Below are positions 27,670-37,017 of a DNA stretch of 64,000 bases, in pieces. Each line of letters starts with the position of its first letter. Position 1 is the first letter of the stretch. The DNA comes from Helicobacter didelphidarum (GTDB lineage Bacteria; Campylobacterota; Campylobacteria; Campylobacterales; Helicobacteraceae), in contig NZ_NXLQ01000009.1 in the NCBI RefSeq assembly GCF_003364195.1, forward strand, positions 1 to 64,000, written 5' to 3'. Both the position numbers and the translations under genes were made by a program. Below the pieces are notes generated by a model. That model saw nothing but the letters and a program-made list of their open reading frames with translations. It made no database searches and was not told the origin of the DNA.

Positions 27670-28569
27670 TTAACTATAACGTATATTTGTATATTCCTTT
27701 GGAATAAAGTGGTCCTGAAGTTTCAATAATGATGGATAAAAACCAGCATTATAACCAATTGCGTAAAGTTTTTCTAAAGCTTGTATTTGTATATCACTCA
27801 TTGTGTGCGAATGTTCATTTGCATAAAGTTGTAAATAAGTGTCTAATTCTTGTGCATTGACACGTACAAGATGATTATCAAGAAGCATTTTTGAAAGCAG
27901 GGGCTTATAACGCAAACCAATTTGAATAGCTTTTGTTAGAATCTTTTCTAATACAATAGCACGATTTAATGGGATAGAACGACGCAATGCCATACCACCT
28001 AGCGGCAGGGGTAATTGCTCTTTTGCCAAATCTTGCCACATATCCCATATAAAAGCTTCAACTTCAAGTTCATGTGAAAAATTGAGAATAGACTCATGTA
28101 TTAAGACACCGGCATCAACAACTCCATTTAATACACCCTCTTCAATTTCTAAAAAATTCATATAAACAGGGTAAGCATCAGGATATGTCAAACGAAAAAT
28201 CATTGCATTTGTTGTGTATTTTCCGCTTAGTGCAACTTTAAAATTACGTTTGAGTTTAGCACCTTTTTTTTTGATTAATTTTGGACCATATTGTTCACCA
28301 AAACTCATTCCTGTTTGAAGTAACACATAATGATTGCAGATAAAAGGATAAAGTGCAAATGAAATTGCACTAATGTCATATCGTGCTTCAAAGCACGCGA
28401 GATTAAGTGTTTCAATATCAAGAGCAAGATTATAAAGCTTGTAGGGCGTAGTAATCCAACCAAACTTAATAGCATAATACATAAATATATCATCAGCATC
28501 AGGGCTGTGTGCTATTGTATAGGCATTATCAATGTTTATGTTGCCCATGTGCTGAATCTGATTATGCAT
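27670..28569 (-). CDS. mqnD: 1,4-dihydroxy-6-naphthoate synthase (futalosine pathway)
   Basis: Converts cyclic dehypoxanthinyl futalosine to dihydroxynaphthoate for menaquinone in the futalosine route used by Helicobacter. It has the periplasmic-binding-protein-like fold of MqnA/MqnD. The N-terminal IAHSPDADDIFMYYAI corresponds to the family SPCPNDTFMF-like motif, and the later PLPLGGMALRRSI is typical of MqnD rather than MqnA. Length (299 aa) is normal. AAAGGA precedes the ATG. The pathway partner UbiD-type decarboxylase is at 16-18 kb. A run of nine T inside the gene (about 28264) encodes a Lys triplet. Confidence 0.9.
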   Translation of the reverse strand: MHNQIQHMGNINIDNAYTIAHSPDADDIFMYYAIKFGWITTPYKLYNLALDIETLNLACFEARYDISAISFALYPFICNHYVLLQTGMSFGEQYGPKLIKKKGAKLKRNFKVALSGKYTTNAMIFRLTYPDAYPVYMNFLEIEEGVLNGVVDAGVLIHESILNFSHELEVEAFIWDMWQDLAKEQLPLPLGGMALRRSIPLNRAIVLEKILTKAIQIGLRYKPLLSKMLLDNHLVRVNAQELDTYLQLYANEHSHTMSDIQIQALEKLYAIGYNAGFYPSLLKLQDHFIPKEYTNIRYS

Positions 28570-28804
28570 ATTGAAATCCTTTATTACGGTTGCAATATTT
28601 CATTACATTGTATCTACATAAGTTTCTAAAAAATTACTGCATATTATTGGTAGATTTTAAATCTTTAAGGAATTGAAAGATTCTATAATAAATAAAGTTC
28701 AATAAACTAATATCTATAATTTAATTTATACTAACCTGCTACATTATACCTGAAAATAGAAGCACTTTAATCTTCAATAATTTAATGGATTATATTGCAT
28801 GATA

Positions 28805-29068
28805 TTATAAAATATGCACTTCATAAATATAATCTTTACTATCCATAGTGAAATGCAATTCACGCACAAGGACAGCACGTTTTTTCTTTTTAAAGAAAGC
28901 TTCGAGTTTCTTAATATCTTTTTCTTGATTATCTCTATCAAGATAAAAAACTGCACCTTTCTTCCCATTTTTTTCTATAATTTCTGCCATTTTATCAAAT
29001 GTTATACTTTTGGTTGCGGTTTCGCTTTTAATCGAAGTCTTGGCAAGTTTCAGCTCTTTTAGTTCCAT
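28805..29068 (-). CDS. Small conserved hypothetical protein
   Basis: An 87-residue lysine-rich soluble protein: MELKELKLAKTSIKSE, a helical stretch KMAEIIEKNGKKGAVFYLDR, then KKLEAFFKKKKRAVLV and a C-terminal beta-hairpin-like segment. It is probably a real gene, since the minus-strand frame is clean, with plausible amino-acid composition and defined start near a polypurine stretch. I do not recognise its family. The gap before mqnD is 235 bases. Confidence 0.55.
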   Translation of the reverse strand: MELKELKLAKTSIKSETATKSITFDKMAEIIEKNGKKGAVFYLDRDNQEKDIKKLEAFFKKKKRAVLVRELHFTMDSKDYIYEVHIL

Positions 29069-29184
29069 AATCTAAATCCTTCAATAATAAACCTTAAATT
29101 TGAGATTGCATATTATGCCAAATTTTTATTAAGAATTCATTTACTCTTCTTTAACAAATCCCACAACCCATAATCTACTCTTTG

Positions 29185-29682
29185 TCATAAGTGCTTTAAA
29201 ATCCCTATATACTCACTCATATTAAGATTTTCTACACTCGCACTAAAAATGCAATATGGCTCTAGCACCTCACCGCCAAGATATTTAAAAGAACTCTCTA
29301 GCGGTGAAAGCAATGTCTTTATATCGTATCCGTGATGCCCATCATAGCTTGATTTTGCTCCTCCAATAGTCGTAATGACTTGAAATTTCTTACCCTTTAG
29401 TATCGTAGAATCCGCACTATATGCGATAGTCGTTAGCACTTCATCTTGCCATTCTTTCATCAAACTAGGTGTGCTAAACCAAAAGAGTGGGAATTGAAAG
29501 ATGATTTTATCTGCATTTTTAAGCAGCGTGATTTCAGCTTCTTTATCAATCTTACCATTTGGATAAAGGGCGTTAAGATTGCGTATCTCTACATTTTTTA
29601 AGCTCTTAGCAGATTCTAAAAGTGCTTTATTGACTTTAGAATCTTGAAAATATGTGTGTGAAAAAATCAAAAGTGTTTGCAT
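29185..29682 (-). CDS. NAD(P)H-dependent flavodoxin-fold oxidoreductase
   Basis: A 165-residue protein of the flavodoxin_2 (NQO/MdaB/KefG-like) family, which transfers two electrons from NAD(P)H to quinones or other acceptors via FMN or FAD. MQTLLIFSHTYFQDSKVNKALLE forms the phosphate-binding strand-loop-helix. IIFQFPLFWFSTPSLMKEWQDEVL (about 85-108) is the family signature. GKKFQVITTIGGAKSSYDG follows. It is somewhat shorter than MdaB (about 195). It fits a quinone- or drug-reducing antioxidant role but the substrate cannot be read from sequence. Single gene. Confidence 0.85.
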   Translation of the reverse strand: MQTLLIFSHTYFQDSKVNKALLESAKSLKNVEIRNLNALYPNGKIDKEAEITLLKNADKIIFQFPLFWFSTPSLMKEWQDEVLTTIAYSADSTILKGKKFQVITTIGGAKSSYDGHHGYDIKTLLSPLESSFKYLGGEVLEPYCIFSASVENLNMSEYIGILKHL

Positions 29683-29859
29683 AGTTCTCCTTTAGGTTGT
29701 TATTTTAGAATCTCTAGTTTGAGGGTTTATGAAATCTTAGCATATTCTATTCATTATAATTATAAAATCTTTACATTTCTTTAGAATCCTATTTGGATTA
29801 TGTTAGAATCTTATGAGAGAATAATGAGTCTAGCATAAAATAATCAAAAAGGAAAGAAT

Positions 29860-30849
29860 ATGGTAAAAATTACATTAGCCCATAAAGATTCTCTAATTGC
29901 TTTTTTAAGGAATGAAGTGGCAAAACGAGGATTTCAAAAAGTTGTGGTGGGATTAAGTGGTGGCATTGATAGTGCTGTGGTTGTAGCATTATGTCAAGAG
30001 GCATTTTCTCAAAAGGATAATATACATAATCAAAAAGCTATAAACAATAAAAATATTCATCAAGAATCTGTGCAATACAATGATACTCTCAAAGCTATCC
30101 TCATGCCTTCTCTTAGTTCATCAGAAGAAAGCATAATTGATTCGTTAGAACTTTGTCATACGTTGCATATTTGCTATGAGATTCTACCAATTACGCTACT
30201 TGATAAAGTCTTTTGTGAAAATTTAGCACAAAGAAATAGGGAAGAAATGGCTATTTCATGGTTAGATTCCATTCAGATGCAAACAAAAAATAAGATAAAA
30301 TCTTGTCCTCAAGAAATAAGAATGAATTGTTCTACTACAACAACTATATCAGAGGAAGAATACATGCTTGCTCGTGGAAATTTTTGTGCAAGAATGCGTA
30401 TGGCGACACTTTATCATATTTCACAAATTGAACGACGATTAGTTATTGGCACAAGCAATAAATCTGAAATTATGTTAGGATATAGCACACTTTTTGGCGA
30501 TATGGCTTATGCGATAAATCCTATTGGGAATCTTTATAAAACACAAATTTATGAGTTAGCTAAACTCCTAAATATTCCTGAAACTATTCTGAAAAAAGCA
30601 CCAAGTGCAGATCTCTATAATGGTCAAAGTGATGAACAAGATTTAGGATATAGTTACTCAGAAATCGATAAATTTTTAGAGGCGTATGAGTATTATGTAA
30701 AATCAAATCAAGATATTTACAATATAGAATCTCAAAAAGAATATTTAGAACAATATTTCCCTCACGAAATGGTAAGGAAACTCTCTCATAGAATATATAT
30801 GAACGCTTTTAAACAGAATCCTCCAACTATCTTTCAAGGGGATTTCTAA
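29860..30849 (+). CDS. nadE: NAD synthetase, ammonia-dependent type with insertions
   Basis: Amidates nicotinate adenine dinucleotide to NAD. The ATP-pyrophosphatase loop GLSGGIDSAVVVAL (about 28-41) is followed by the RGNFCARMRM segment and GTSNKSEIMLGYSTLFGD. The PIGNLYKTQIYELAKLL and KAPSADLYNGQSDE regions complete it. There is no glutaminase domain. It has 329 aa against about 250-275 for this type. The extra residues sit at about 46-68 and about 128-160 and are Asn/Gln/Ser-rich. AAGGAAAG precedes the ATG, and a hairpin terminator candidate follows the stop. Confidence 0.95.
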   Translation: MVKITLAHKDSLIAFLRNEVAKRGFQKVVVGLSGGIDSAVVVALCQEAFSQKDNIHNQKAINNKNIHQESVQYNDTLKAILMPSLSSSEESIIDSLELCHTLHICYEILPITLLDKVFCENLAQRNREEMAISWLDSIQMQTKNKIKSCPQEIRMNCSTTTTISEEEYMLARGNFCARMRMATLYHISQIERRLVIGTSNKSEIMLGYSTLFGDMAYAINPIGNLYKTQIYELAKLLNIPETILKKAPSADLYNGQSDEQDLGYSYSEIDKFLEAYEYYVKSNQDIYNIESQKEYLEQYFPHEMVRKLSHRIYMNAFKQNPPTIFQGDF

Positions 30850-30886
30850 TCGACGAGTAAAAGCAAGATAAGAGTATAGCGACAAT

Positions 30887-30911
30887 AAATCGTGCATCAT
30901 CTACGATTTTT
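30887..30911 (+). terminator. Candidate terminator after nadE
   Basis: AAATCGT (30887-30893), a 9-base loop, ACGATTT (30903-30909), then TT: a perfect 7-bp stem with a short T stretch, 38 bases after the nadE stop. It sits between the convergent nadE and the Rrf2 gene. Confidence 0.55.
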
Positions 30912-31010
30912 GTTAATATTATAAAATTTGGAGATGTGAGACTTAAGCGTTTCTATTTTAAAGAGTAATATAAAATTTTTGACAAATATAAACAAGAGAA
31001 TCTTTTGATA

Positions 31011-31412
31011 TTAAAGTAAATCTTTGAGGCTATATTTTTGAAATTCATGTATGAATGCATCTTTTGCTCGATGTATAATAGACTTTAGATTACATACATC
31101 GTGATATGGGCAATCAGTATGTTCTATATTGTGTTTAAGGCATTCTACAAAATCTGTATTTACTTCTGTATAAAGTAGCACATCGGAGAGTCGAATATCT
31201 TGTGGATTTTTGACAATTTTAATACCACCATCTCTGCCCTTAAAAGATTCTATAAAGTTTCCTTTTGAGAGCTTATGGATAATTTTTTTAAGATGATTTT
31301 GCGATATTTTTAGTTCATTTGCCATTTGCTCAATAGTTGTTAATTTGTCATTGTTTTTAGCAAGATAAATTAATGCTCGGAATGAATAATCACTGAATTT
31401 TGATAACTGCAT
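31011..31412 (-). CDS. Rrf2-family transcriptional regulator, NsrR-like
   Basis: A 133-residue winged-helix regulator. The N-terminal MQLSKFSDYSFRALIYLA, recognition-helix region KISQNHLKKIIHKLSK and wing GRDGGIKI are typical of Rrf2. Three cysteines at 91, 101 and 107 (C-x9-C-x5-C) are placed for an Fe-S cluster that would sense nitric oxide or redox state, as in NsrR, although NsrR has slightly different spacing. No obvious target sits next to it; YihY/BrkB is upstream in the same direction. AAGGAAAAAT precedes the ATG. The target regulon is unknown. Confidence 0.85.
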   Translation of the reverse strand: MQLSKFSDYSFRALIYLAKNNDKLTTIEQMANELKISQNHLKKIIHKLSKGNFIESFKGRDGGIKIVKNPQDIRLSDVLLYTEVNTDFVECLKHNIEHTDCPYHDVCNLKSIIHRAKDAFIHEFQKYSLKDLL

Positions 31413-31603
31413 ATTTTTCCTTAATCATGCAATATAAAAAGCAAATTCTACCATAATCTCTTAAAAAATAAGTAAAAATTAAAAAACTCATTGTGTATAA
31501 TTGATTATATTTGGGAGTTTATAATGCGTTCTCCAATTCATTTTTTATATATAAAATACTTTTTGTTAAGGAAACTATTGCTGTGATAAAAGATACATTT
31601 TTC

Positions 31604-32566
31604 TCACGATTCTTTAGAATCTGGGAATTTGTCATCAAGCATTTTACAGATTCTCATAGAAACTAGCACAACAAGCCACGACACATAAATCCACAGAAAG
31701 ACAAACATAATGATTGATACAGAACCATAAATATTGCTATAAAATTTATTATATGTCATATAATAAAAGAATAATATTTTAAGCAAATACCATGTCCCTG
31801 CACCAAGAAAACTGCTGATAAGCAATACGATTGTATTGAGTGATTTATTTGCTGCGATACGAAAAAGTATTGCAAATGCAAGCCAAGTAGTAAGCATAGG
31901 TGTGGTGGAATAAAGCTGTCTTAGAATGTCAGAATATTTATCAGAAATCATTGTATTAAAATAGATAGAAGTTGCAAAGAAAAGTGGAATTAAAGTGATT
32001 AAGAGCCAATAAATAATGAACGAATCAAAGAAACTTCGTTTTTTTGCAGAAAATATCCTAGCAGAAATATCATCAAAATTACGGAAAAATATAAATGAAC
32101 TAATCAATGAAACTAAAAAACCTAAAAACCCCATTTCTTTCCCATTAGATAGAAATCTATCAAGCATGATAGAGATATTTTCGGAATTATCAGGTAAAAT
32201 ATTTATAAGAATTGTTTCTTTGAAAGATTGAATGTGTCCCTGAAAGCTAGGGAAACTTGAAACAATCGAAAAAAGCATAAGAAATAGCGGGATAATAGAA
32301 AAAATATTATAAAAGCTTAATGATGAAGCATAATGAAAGATTTTATCTTTATCTGTAAGATTATGGTAGCATTTCTCAATTTTATCATAACATATATAAT
32401 AAGTTTTTTGCAATATATGATATTGCCTTTTAAGCATAGACATTTTTGTATTTTTTTGTGTATTATCTATTTTGGGATTAAGCTCTTGAATAAAGTGGGA
32501 ATTTGTAATTTCTTTTTTATTTTGTAGTTTGTTGGTTGTGATTTTTGTATGATTTCCCACATTCAT
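31604..32566 (-). CDS. YihY/BrkB-family inner membrane protein
   Basis: A 320-residue integral membrane protein with the YihY/BrkB pattern: a soluble N-terminus of about 75 residues, then HYASSLSFYNIFSIIPLFLMLFS leading into about six membrane segments. These end in SVSIIMFVFLWIYVSWLVVLV. The family was once called RNase BN in error and its function is unknown. The N-terminal tail is longer than usual and Asn/Lys/Gln-rich; internal Met43 would give a more typical length. AAAGG precedes the first ATG. The final codons include an inverted GATTCTTTAGAATC. Confidence 0.85.
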   Translation of the reverse strand: MNVGNHTKITTNKLQNKKEITNSHFIQELNPKIDNTQKNTKMSMLKRQYHILQKTYYICYDKIEKCYHNLTDKDKIFHYASSLSFYNIFSIIPLFLMLFSIVSSFPSFQGHIQSFKETILINILPDNSENISIMLDRFLSNGKEMGFLGFLVSLISSFIFFRNFDDISARIFSAKKRSFFDSFIIYWLLITLIPLFFATSIYFNTMISDKYSDILRQLYSTTPMLTTWLAFAILFRIAANKSLNTIVLLISSFLGAGTWYLLKILFFYYMTYNKFYSNIYGSVSIIMFVFLWIYVSWLVVLVSMRICKMLDDKFPDSKES

Positions 32567-32614
32567 AGAGAGCCTTTAAAGCCAAAATATCCAACAATAA
32601 AATAGCATCGGATT

Positions 32615-33043
32615 TTATTGATCTAAATATTTTTGTAATATAAGTTTTCCATAATAATATCTTAAAGCTTCAAGTTTCTTATCATCATAGAGCGTATAAA
32701 GCCAGTTATGTAATACACCCTTTTTAAAGTTTGCATGTAACGCTTCATCATATTGATTGTATTGCTTAAAAGAACCATCAAGCATACCATTTTTATAAAA
32801 TCCTGTGAAATATATATTTCCATTTGGGTAAAAATGTGTGAATTTTCCATGTAATATGTTGTTTTTAAAATGCACTTCCCATGCTAACATACCATTTTTA
32901 TGATAACCAATGAATTTTCCATGCTTTAGGATACCTTTACATGTTCCTTGTAAAGTAGTTTCATCAATGATGGTAGTACATGTTGGAGATGAGTATAGAA
33001 ATGCTGTGTAAATACAAAGGATGGAAAAAAATCTTTGAAACAT
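32615..33043 (-). CDS. Secreted MORN-variant repeat protein
   Basis: A 142-residue protein with signal peptide MFQRFFSILCIYTAFLYSSPTC. At least four repeats of the MORN-variant type then follow, of about 20-23 residues: GKFIGYHKNGMLAWEVHFK, HGKFTHFYPNGNIYFTGFYK, DGSFKQYNQYDEALHANFKK, HNWLYTLYDDKKLEALRYY. Such repeats occur in YwqK-type antitoxin-like proteins and envelope proteins; the secretion signal argues against a cytoplasmic antitoxin. It is 49 bases downstream of YihY in the opposite order and may be in the same transcript. Function unknown. Confidence 0.75.
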   Translation of the reverse strand: MFQRFFSILCIYTAFLYSSPTCTTIIDETTLQGTCKGILKHGKFIGYHKNGMLAWEVHFKNNILHGKFTHFYPNGNIYFTGFYKNGMLDGSFKQYNQYDEALHANFKKGVLHNWLYTLYDDKKLEALRYYYGKLILQKYLDQ

Positions 33044-33170
33044 GAAATTCCTAATTCTACACGAGAGAAAATTAAATGAAAATAAGATTAAGAAGATTCT
33101 GCCCTATAGAATTTAAACTATATTGCAAAAATGAAGCTATAGGAACTTCAAAATGTAGTAAGGTTTTATC

Positions 33171-33611
33171 TTATTTCACCCTTAAGACAGCGTTTATGTC
33201 TTTAATCTTTTTATCTTCTAAAAGATAACGCAAATTGTGTTCATCTTGAAGATTTTTTCTAAGATCTTCTTGTTTTTTTGCAATTCTTGAGAGAATATCC
33301 ATTGCTTTTGTTGTATTTCTCTCTGATTGTGCTTCTTCAAGATCTAATCTCAAATTTTTTATATCAAACTCAACAACACTGCGGTACTCTTTGTATTTTG
33401 CAGTTTGAGCTTTAATTGCTTTTTTAGTATCAAAATCAATTTGTAGAATTTGTCGTTTCTGTTGAATATTCGCTGTGTCGTATAGTTCTTTAAGGACGCC
33501 TTTTGGAGCTTTTACACTTACACCCTCTCCATGACCTTTCATATCAGGACATGCAAATAATAATCCTGTGGTTACAATAGAAACACATAATAACTTGTTT
33601 AAAACTTTCAT
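33171..33611 (-). CDS. Small periplasmic helical protein, CpxP/Spy-like
   Basis: A 146-residue protein with signal peptide MKVLNKLLCVSIVTTGLLFA followed by CPDMKG, which resembles a lipobox only loosely. The mature part is mostly charged helix with repeated Lys/Glu and LRLDLEEAQSER-type heptads and a RIAKKQEDLRKNLQDEHNLRYLLED coil. This is reminiscent of CpxP/Spy (LTXXQ) periplasmic chaperones, but the defining motif is not clearly present. The Met at 33611 has AAGGAG just upstream and begins the signal peptide; the 26 codons before it are not supported. Confidence 0.7.
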   Translation of the reverse strand: MKVLNKLLCVSIVTTGLLFACPDMKGHGEGVSVKAPKGVLKELYDTANIQQKRQILQIDFDTKKAIKAQTAKYKEYRSVVEFDIKNLRLDLEEAQSERNTTKAMDILSRIAKKQEDLRKNLQDEHNLRYLLEDKKIKDINAVLRVK

Positions 33612-33945
33612 AGTTTTCTCCTTAGCATTCGTGAAAATAAAAACTAGGTTGTATTCTATCGAAAATTTAGTTAATATTGTCAAGTTCATGCCTAAAAATT
33701 TGATAAATTATTTATTTTTTAAACAGAATATTGCGAATATTATTGTAATTTTCAGAGAAAGACTTATTAAAAATACTCAACGCCATATTATAAAACTTAA
33801 TAATGGGGTTATCACAATAATGACAAACTATATTTGCATGGAAAGCTAATTACTAAAACATGAACAAATTGCATTATTTGAAAAATCTTTAAATTTTTTC
33901 GGTAAATTTCACAAATTATAATTTTTAGTTATTAAGGAAGATTCT
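33612..33945. other. 334-base divergent region upstream of the SMR gene
   Basis: AT-rich, without a supported ORF. A 6-bp palindrome AATATT-GCG-AATATT near 33727 could be an operator, but such motifs are frequent by chance in this composition. It should hold promoters for both flanking genes. Confidence 0.3.
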
Positions 33946-34284
33946 ATGAATTTTATTTTGATTGTTCTATCTGGGATTCTTGATATTTTTGCTAATCTTG
34001 CCTTACAGAAGTCTAATGGTTTTCGTAAAATGGCTTGGGGACTATTAGCCCTCGTGTTTGTTGGTGGTGCATTTTTGATTTTAGCTATTGCAGAGGAACG
34101 CGGTATGGACCTACCTATTGCTTATACTTTATGGGGTGCAATAGGAATTTTGGGCAGTGTTGCTGGAGCATATTATTTTTTTCACCAAAAATTAAAACCG
34201 ATTGGATATATTGGAATCTGTCTTGTAATTCTTGCAGTGTTTTTATTGCAAGTTGAAATAAATTGGCAAAAATTTTTTAACTAA
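33946..34284 (+). CDS. Single SMR-family small multidrug resistance transporter
   Basis: A 112-residue protein with four hydrophobic helices, matching EmrE/SugE-type proton-coupled exporters in size and topology. Position 13, equivalent to the essential membrane Glu14 of EmrE, is Asp (SGILDIFANLALQKS). The conserved Trp is at 63 (AYTLWGAIGI), and the helix-2 and helix-4 glycines are present. SMR pumps work as dimers; many Helicobacter relatives have a gene pair, but here no second copy is adjacent. AAGGAAG precedes the ATG. Whether Asp supports transport, and of which substrate, cannot be read from sequence. Confidence 0.8.
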   Translation: MNFILIVLSGILDIFANLALQKSNGFRKMAWGLLALVFVGGAFLILAIAEERGMDLPIAYTLWGAIGILGSVAGAYYFFHQKLKPIGYIGICLVILAVFLLQVEINWQKFFN

Positions 34285-34359
34285 AATATTAAAAAATCTA
34301 TGAAGATGAGATTTACACAAGTATATACACAGAAATATTTTAGGATAGTGAATATATCT

Positions 34360-37017
34360 TTATTTTAGTGTTGTATAATATAGTCTTGTTGCGTTACTAA
34401 CGACACTTATAGAACTTAAACTCATCGCAAGACTTGCCATCATTGGATTAAGCACGATGCCAAGTCCACTTAAAGTTCCCATCGCAAGAGGGATACAAAT
34501 AATATTATAAAGAAATGCAAAACCAAGGTTTTGTTTGATATTACGCAATGTAGAATTTCCAAGCGTAATAGAATCTGCTATATGTGAAAGATTTTGATTA
34601 AAATAGATTATATCACCATATTCAAGACTCATTTCACTACCACTTGCCATGACAATTGATACATTTGCTTGTGCAATTGCTATTGCGTCATTTGTGCCAT
34701 CACCAATCATAATTACTTTATGATTTTGTGCTTGAAGTTGTTTAATATAATTGAGTTTATCTTGCGGAGTGCATTGTGCGTGATAGTTAATATTCAGAAC
34801 CTTAGCAATTTTTGCGACATTATTTTCATTATCCCCGCTTAGAATTTCGCATGTAAATCCCATTTTTTGTAAGGATTGTATAAGATTTTGTGAATCTTCT
34901 TTAAGATTTTCTTCTAAAAGAATATACCCAAGCAAGATATATAAGCCCTCTTCTCGATTAAATTGTGCAAGATAAATATAGATTCCCTCCTTTGATGATT
35001 CTTGAGAATCTAATTGTGATACATTTTTTAATGGGTATGAGCGCATAAAGGAATCGTTGCCGAGTATAAAATCAAGATTTTTAGAATCTTTAGTAATGCT
35101 TGCTTTCATACCTTGATTTAAAATACTTTGAGATTGAATAATTGGATAAAGTGGAAGATCTTTTGTGCTTTTACAAACAGATTGAGCAATAATGTGTGTG
35201 CTTGTATTTTCAATAGAAGCAGTGATTCTAAGGATTTCTGCTTGTGTGCAATAATTTTTATCATTAGAATCCAAGAAAGTCTCAATTTTTTGAATCTTAA
35301 ATTCTCTATTAGTAAGTGTGCCTGTTTTGTCAAATATAATCATATCGCATTTTGAAATATTTTCTAAACTTTGTGCATTCTTAAAAAATACCCCCATTTT
35401 ATTTGCTCTTGCATTTGCAAATAAAATTGCCATTGGAGTGGCAAGTCCTAAGGCACAAGGACATGAGATAAGTAAGGTGCTTGCAAAGAAATTAATTGCT
35501 GTTGCTAAATCAGCATAGAAAAACCAAAAGAGACCTGACAAAGTTGCTAAGGCAATGACAATTGGCACAAATATACCAGAGATTTTATCAGCAAGTTGTG
35601 CTATTTTTGCCTTGCTTTCATATGATTGTGCAATAAGAGAATGAATTTTTGCTAGGGTTGAATCTTTTGTTGTGCTAGTCGCACGCATAATGAGTGTTGT
35701 TTCAAGATTGAGTGTACCCGCATGAAGAATATCATTTTGGTTTTTTGTGATTGGCAAACTTTCCCCGCTTAGCATACTTTCATCAATTTGAGCTTGCTCT
35801 GAAAGTATAATACCATCAACAGGAATAAATGAATGCTCTAGCACCCGAATATAATCCCCTTTTACAAGGAAGTCAGGCGAGATTTCTTCAACTTGTAAAA
35901 CTGAATCTTTTTCTTGTATTGTGTGTGGGTTTAAGATTCTATATACTTTTTCTGCTTTATGTGAAAGTAAGTTTTGTGCATTCTTAGTTGCTTTATTTTT
36001 AGCACTTTCTTCAATATACTTTCCAAGCATAATGAAACTTAAAATTACACAGACACCTTCGAAATATAATTGATGTAAAAACTCGATTTGATTTGTATGA
36101 AATCCTAAAGTAAAAATATATACGCTATACAAAAATCCTGCCAAGCTTCCAACGGCTACAAGGGAATCCATATTTGGTATGCCATGATAGAGTGCTTTTA
36201 ACCCGCGAATATAAAATGTTCTGCCAAAGTGCATAACACAAAGAGTGATAAAAAGTTGGATTGAGGCATTGATGCGAAAATCTTGTAAAAAATAAGGTAG
36301 CGGTGCCTGAAACATATCATGCAACATACTCATATAGACAACAATAAAAGAGCAAATAAGGCTTAAAAGAAGTCTTCTTTTTGAATTCAGAATCTTTGTC
36401 TCAAAAAATCTTAAAAAATTACTCAATCGTTGGAATAAATTTTGTGGGGATTGTTGTATTGTTTTATCTCTACTAGAATCTTGCATGTTTTGTTGTGATA
36501 AAAGGTTGTTTATTTGTGTTATTTTAGTCTCAACTTGTGCTGTTTGCAACGATGGTTTTTGAGTTTGGGGGATTGTAGATATATTTGTTTTCATCTGTAA
36601 AGTTGGTTTCAGAGATATTTTATTTGGTATAACTGGCATTTGATTTTGCATCTTAAATAAAGAAAACTCTTGAGGTTTTACAGGGGATTGAAATATGGGT
36701 GCATCTTCTTGTGATTTTGCCTCATAACCGATGTCATGAATTATTTTAATAATTGTATTTATATCAATTTTGCTTGGGTTAAACTCTACTGTCGCACTAT
36801 TACTAAGCAAAAATACATTTGCTTTTATAATAGAATCTTGTTTCTTTAAGGTGCGTTCGATAGCAGCAGAACATGATGCACAACTCATTCCTTCAATTTT
36901 TAATCGTAATGTTTGCGATTGGATATTGGTATCAGGATATTCTTGATTTCCCTCTTTGTTTAAATTGTCCCCATTGTTTGTATTTTGTTGATTTTGGTTA
37001 GAATGTGAATGTTGCAT
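34360..37017 (-). CDS. copA: Copper-exporting P1B-type ATPase with long N-terminal linker
   Basis: Uses ATP to pump Cu(I) out of the cytoplasm. The order is an N-terminal HMA domain with C46 and C49 (GMSCASCS, about 38-100), a long Gln/Asn/Thr/Ser-rich linker (about 108-205), eight membrane helices, the A-domain SGES, the membrane CPC motif (ISCPCALGLATP), the phosphorylation site DKTGTLT and the hinge GDGTNDAIAIAQ. It has 885 aa against about 740 for H. pylori CopA. The excess is mainly the linker, with further polar residues in the nucleotide domain. AAGGT precedes the ATG. No copZ or other copper gene was seen adjacent. Confidence 0.95.
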   Translation of the reverse strand: MQHSHSNQNQQNTNNGDNLNKEGNQEYPDTNIQSQTLRLKIEGMSCASCSAAIERTLKKQDSIIKANVFLLSNSATVEFNPSKIDINTIIKIIHDIGYEAKSQEDAPIFQSPVKPQEFSLFKMQNQMPVIPNKISLKPTLQMKTNISTIPQTQKPSLQTAQVETKITQINNLLSQQNMQDSSRDKTIQQSPQNLFQRLSNFLRFFETKILNSKRRLLLSLICSFIVVYMSMLHDMFQAPLPYFLQDFRINASIQLFITLCVMHFGRTFYIRGLKALYHGIPNMDSLVAVGSLAGFLYSVYIFTLGFHTNQIEFLHQLYFEGVCVILSFIMLGKYIEESAKNKATKNAQNLLSHKAEKVYRILNPHTIQEKDSVLQVEEISPDFLVKGDYIRVLEHSFIPVDGIILSEQAQIDESMLSGESLPITKNQNDILHAGTLNLETTLIMRATSTTKDSTLAKIHSLIAQSYESKAKIAQLADKISGIFVPIVIALATLSGLFWFFYADLATAINFFASTLLISCPCALGLATPMAILFANARANKMGVFFKNAQSLENISKCDMIIFDKTGTLTNREFKIQKIETFLDSNDKNYCTQAEILRITASIENTSTHIIAQSVCKSTKDLPLYPIIQSQSILNQGMKASITKDSKNLDFILGNDSFMRSYPLKNVSQLDSQESSKEGIYIYLAQFNREEGLYILLGYILLEENLKEDSQNLIQSLQKMGFTCEILSGDNENNVAKIAKVLNINYHAQCTPQDKLNYIKQLQAQNHKVIMIGDGTNDAIAIAQANVSIVMASGSEMSLEYGDIIYFNQNLSHIADSITLGNSTLRNIKQNLGFAFLYNIICIPLAMGTLSGLGIVLNPMMASLAMSLSSISVVSNATRLYYTTLK

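Noticed and set aside
33727-33741. AATATT-GCG-AATATT palindrome upstream of the SMR gene as an operator
   Set aside because: Six-base AT-only arms are expected often by chance in this composition and no second copy was seen.
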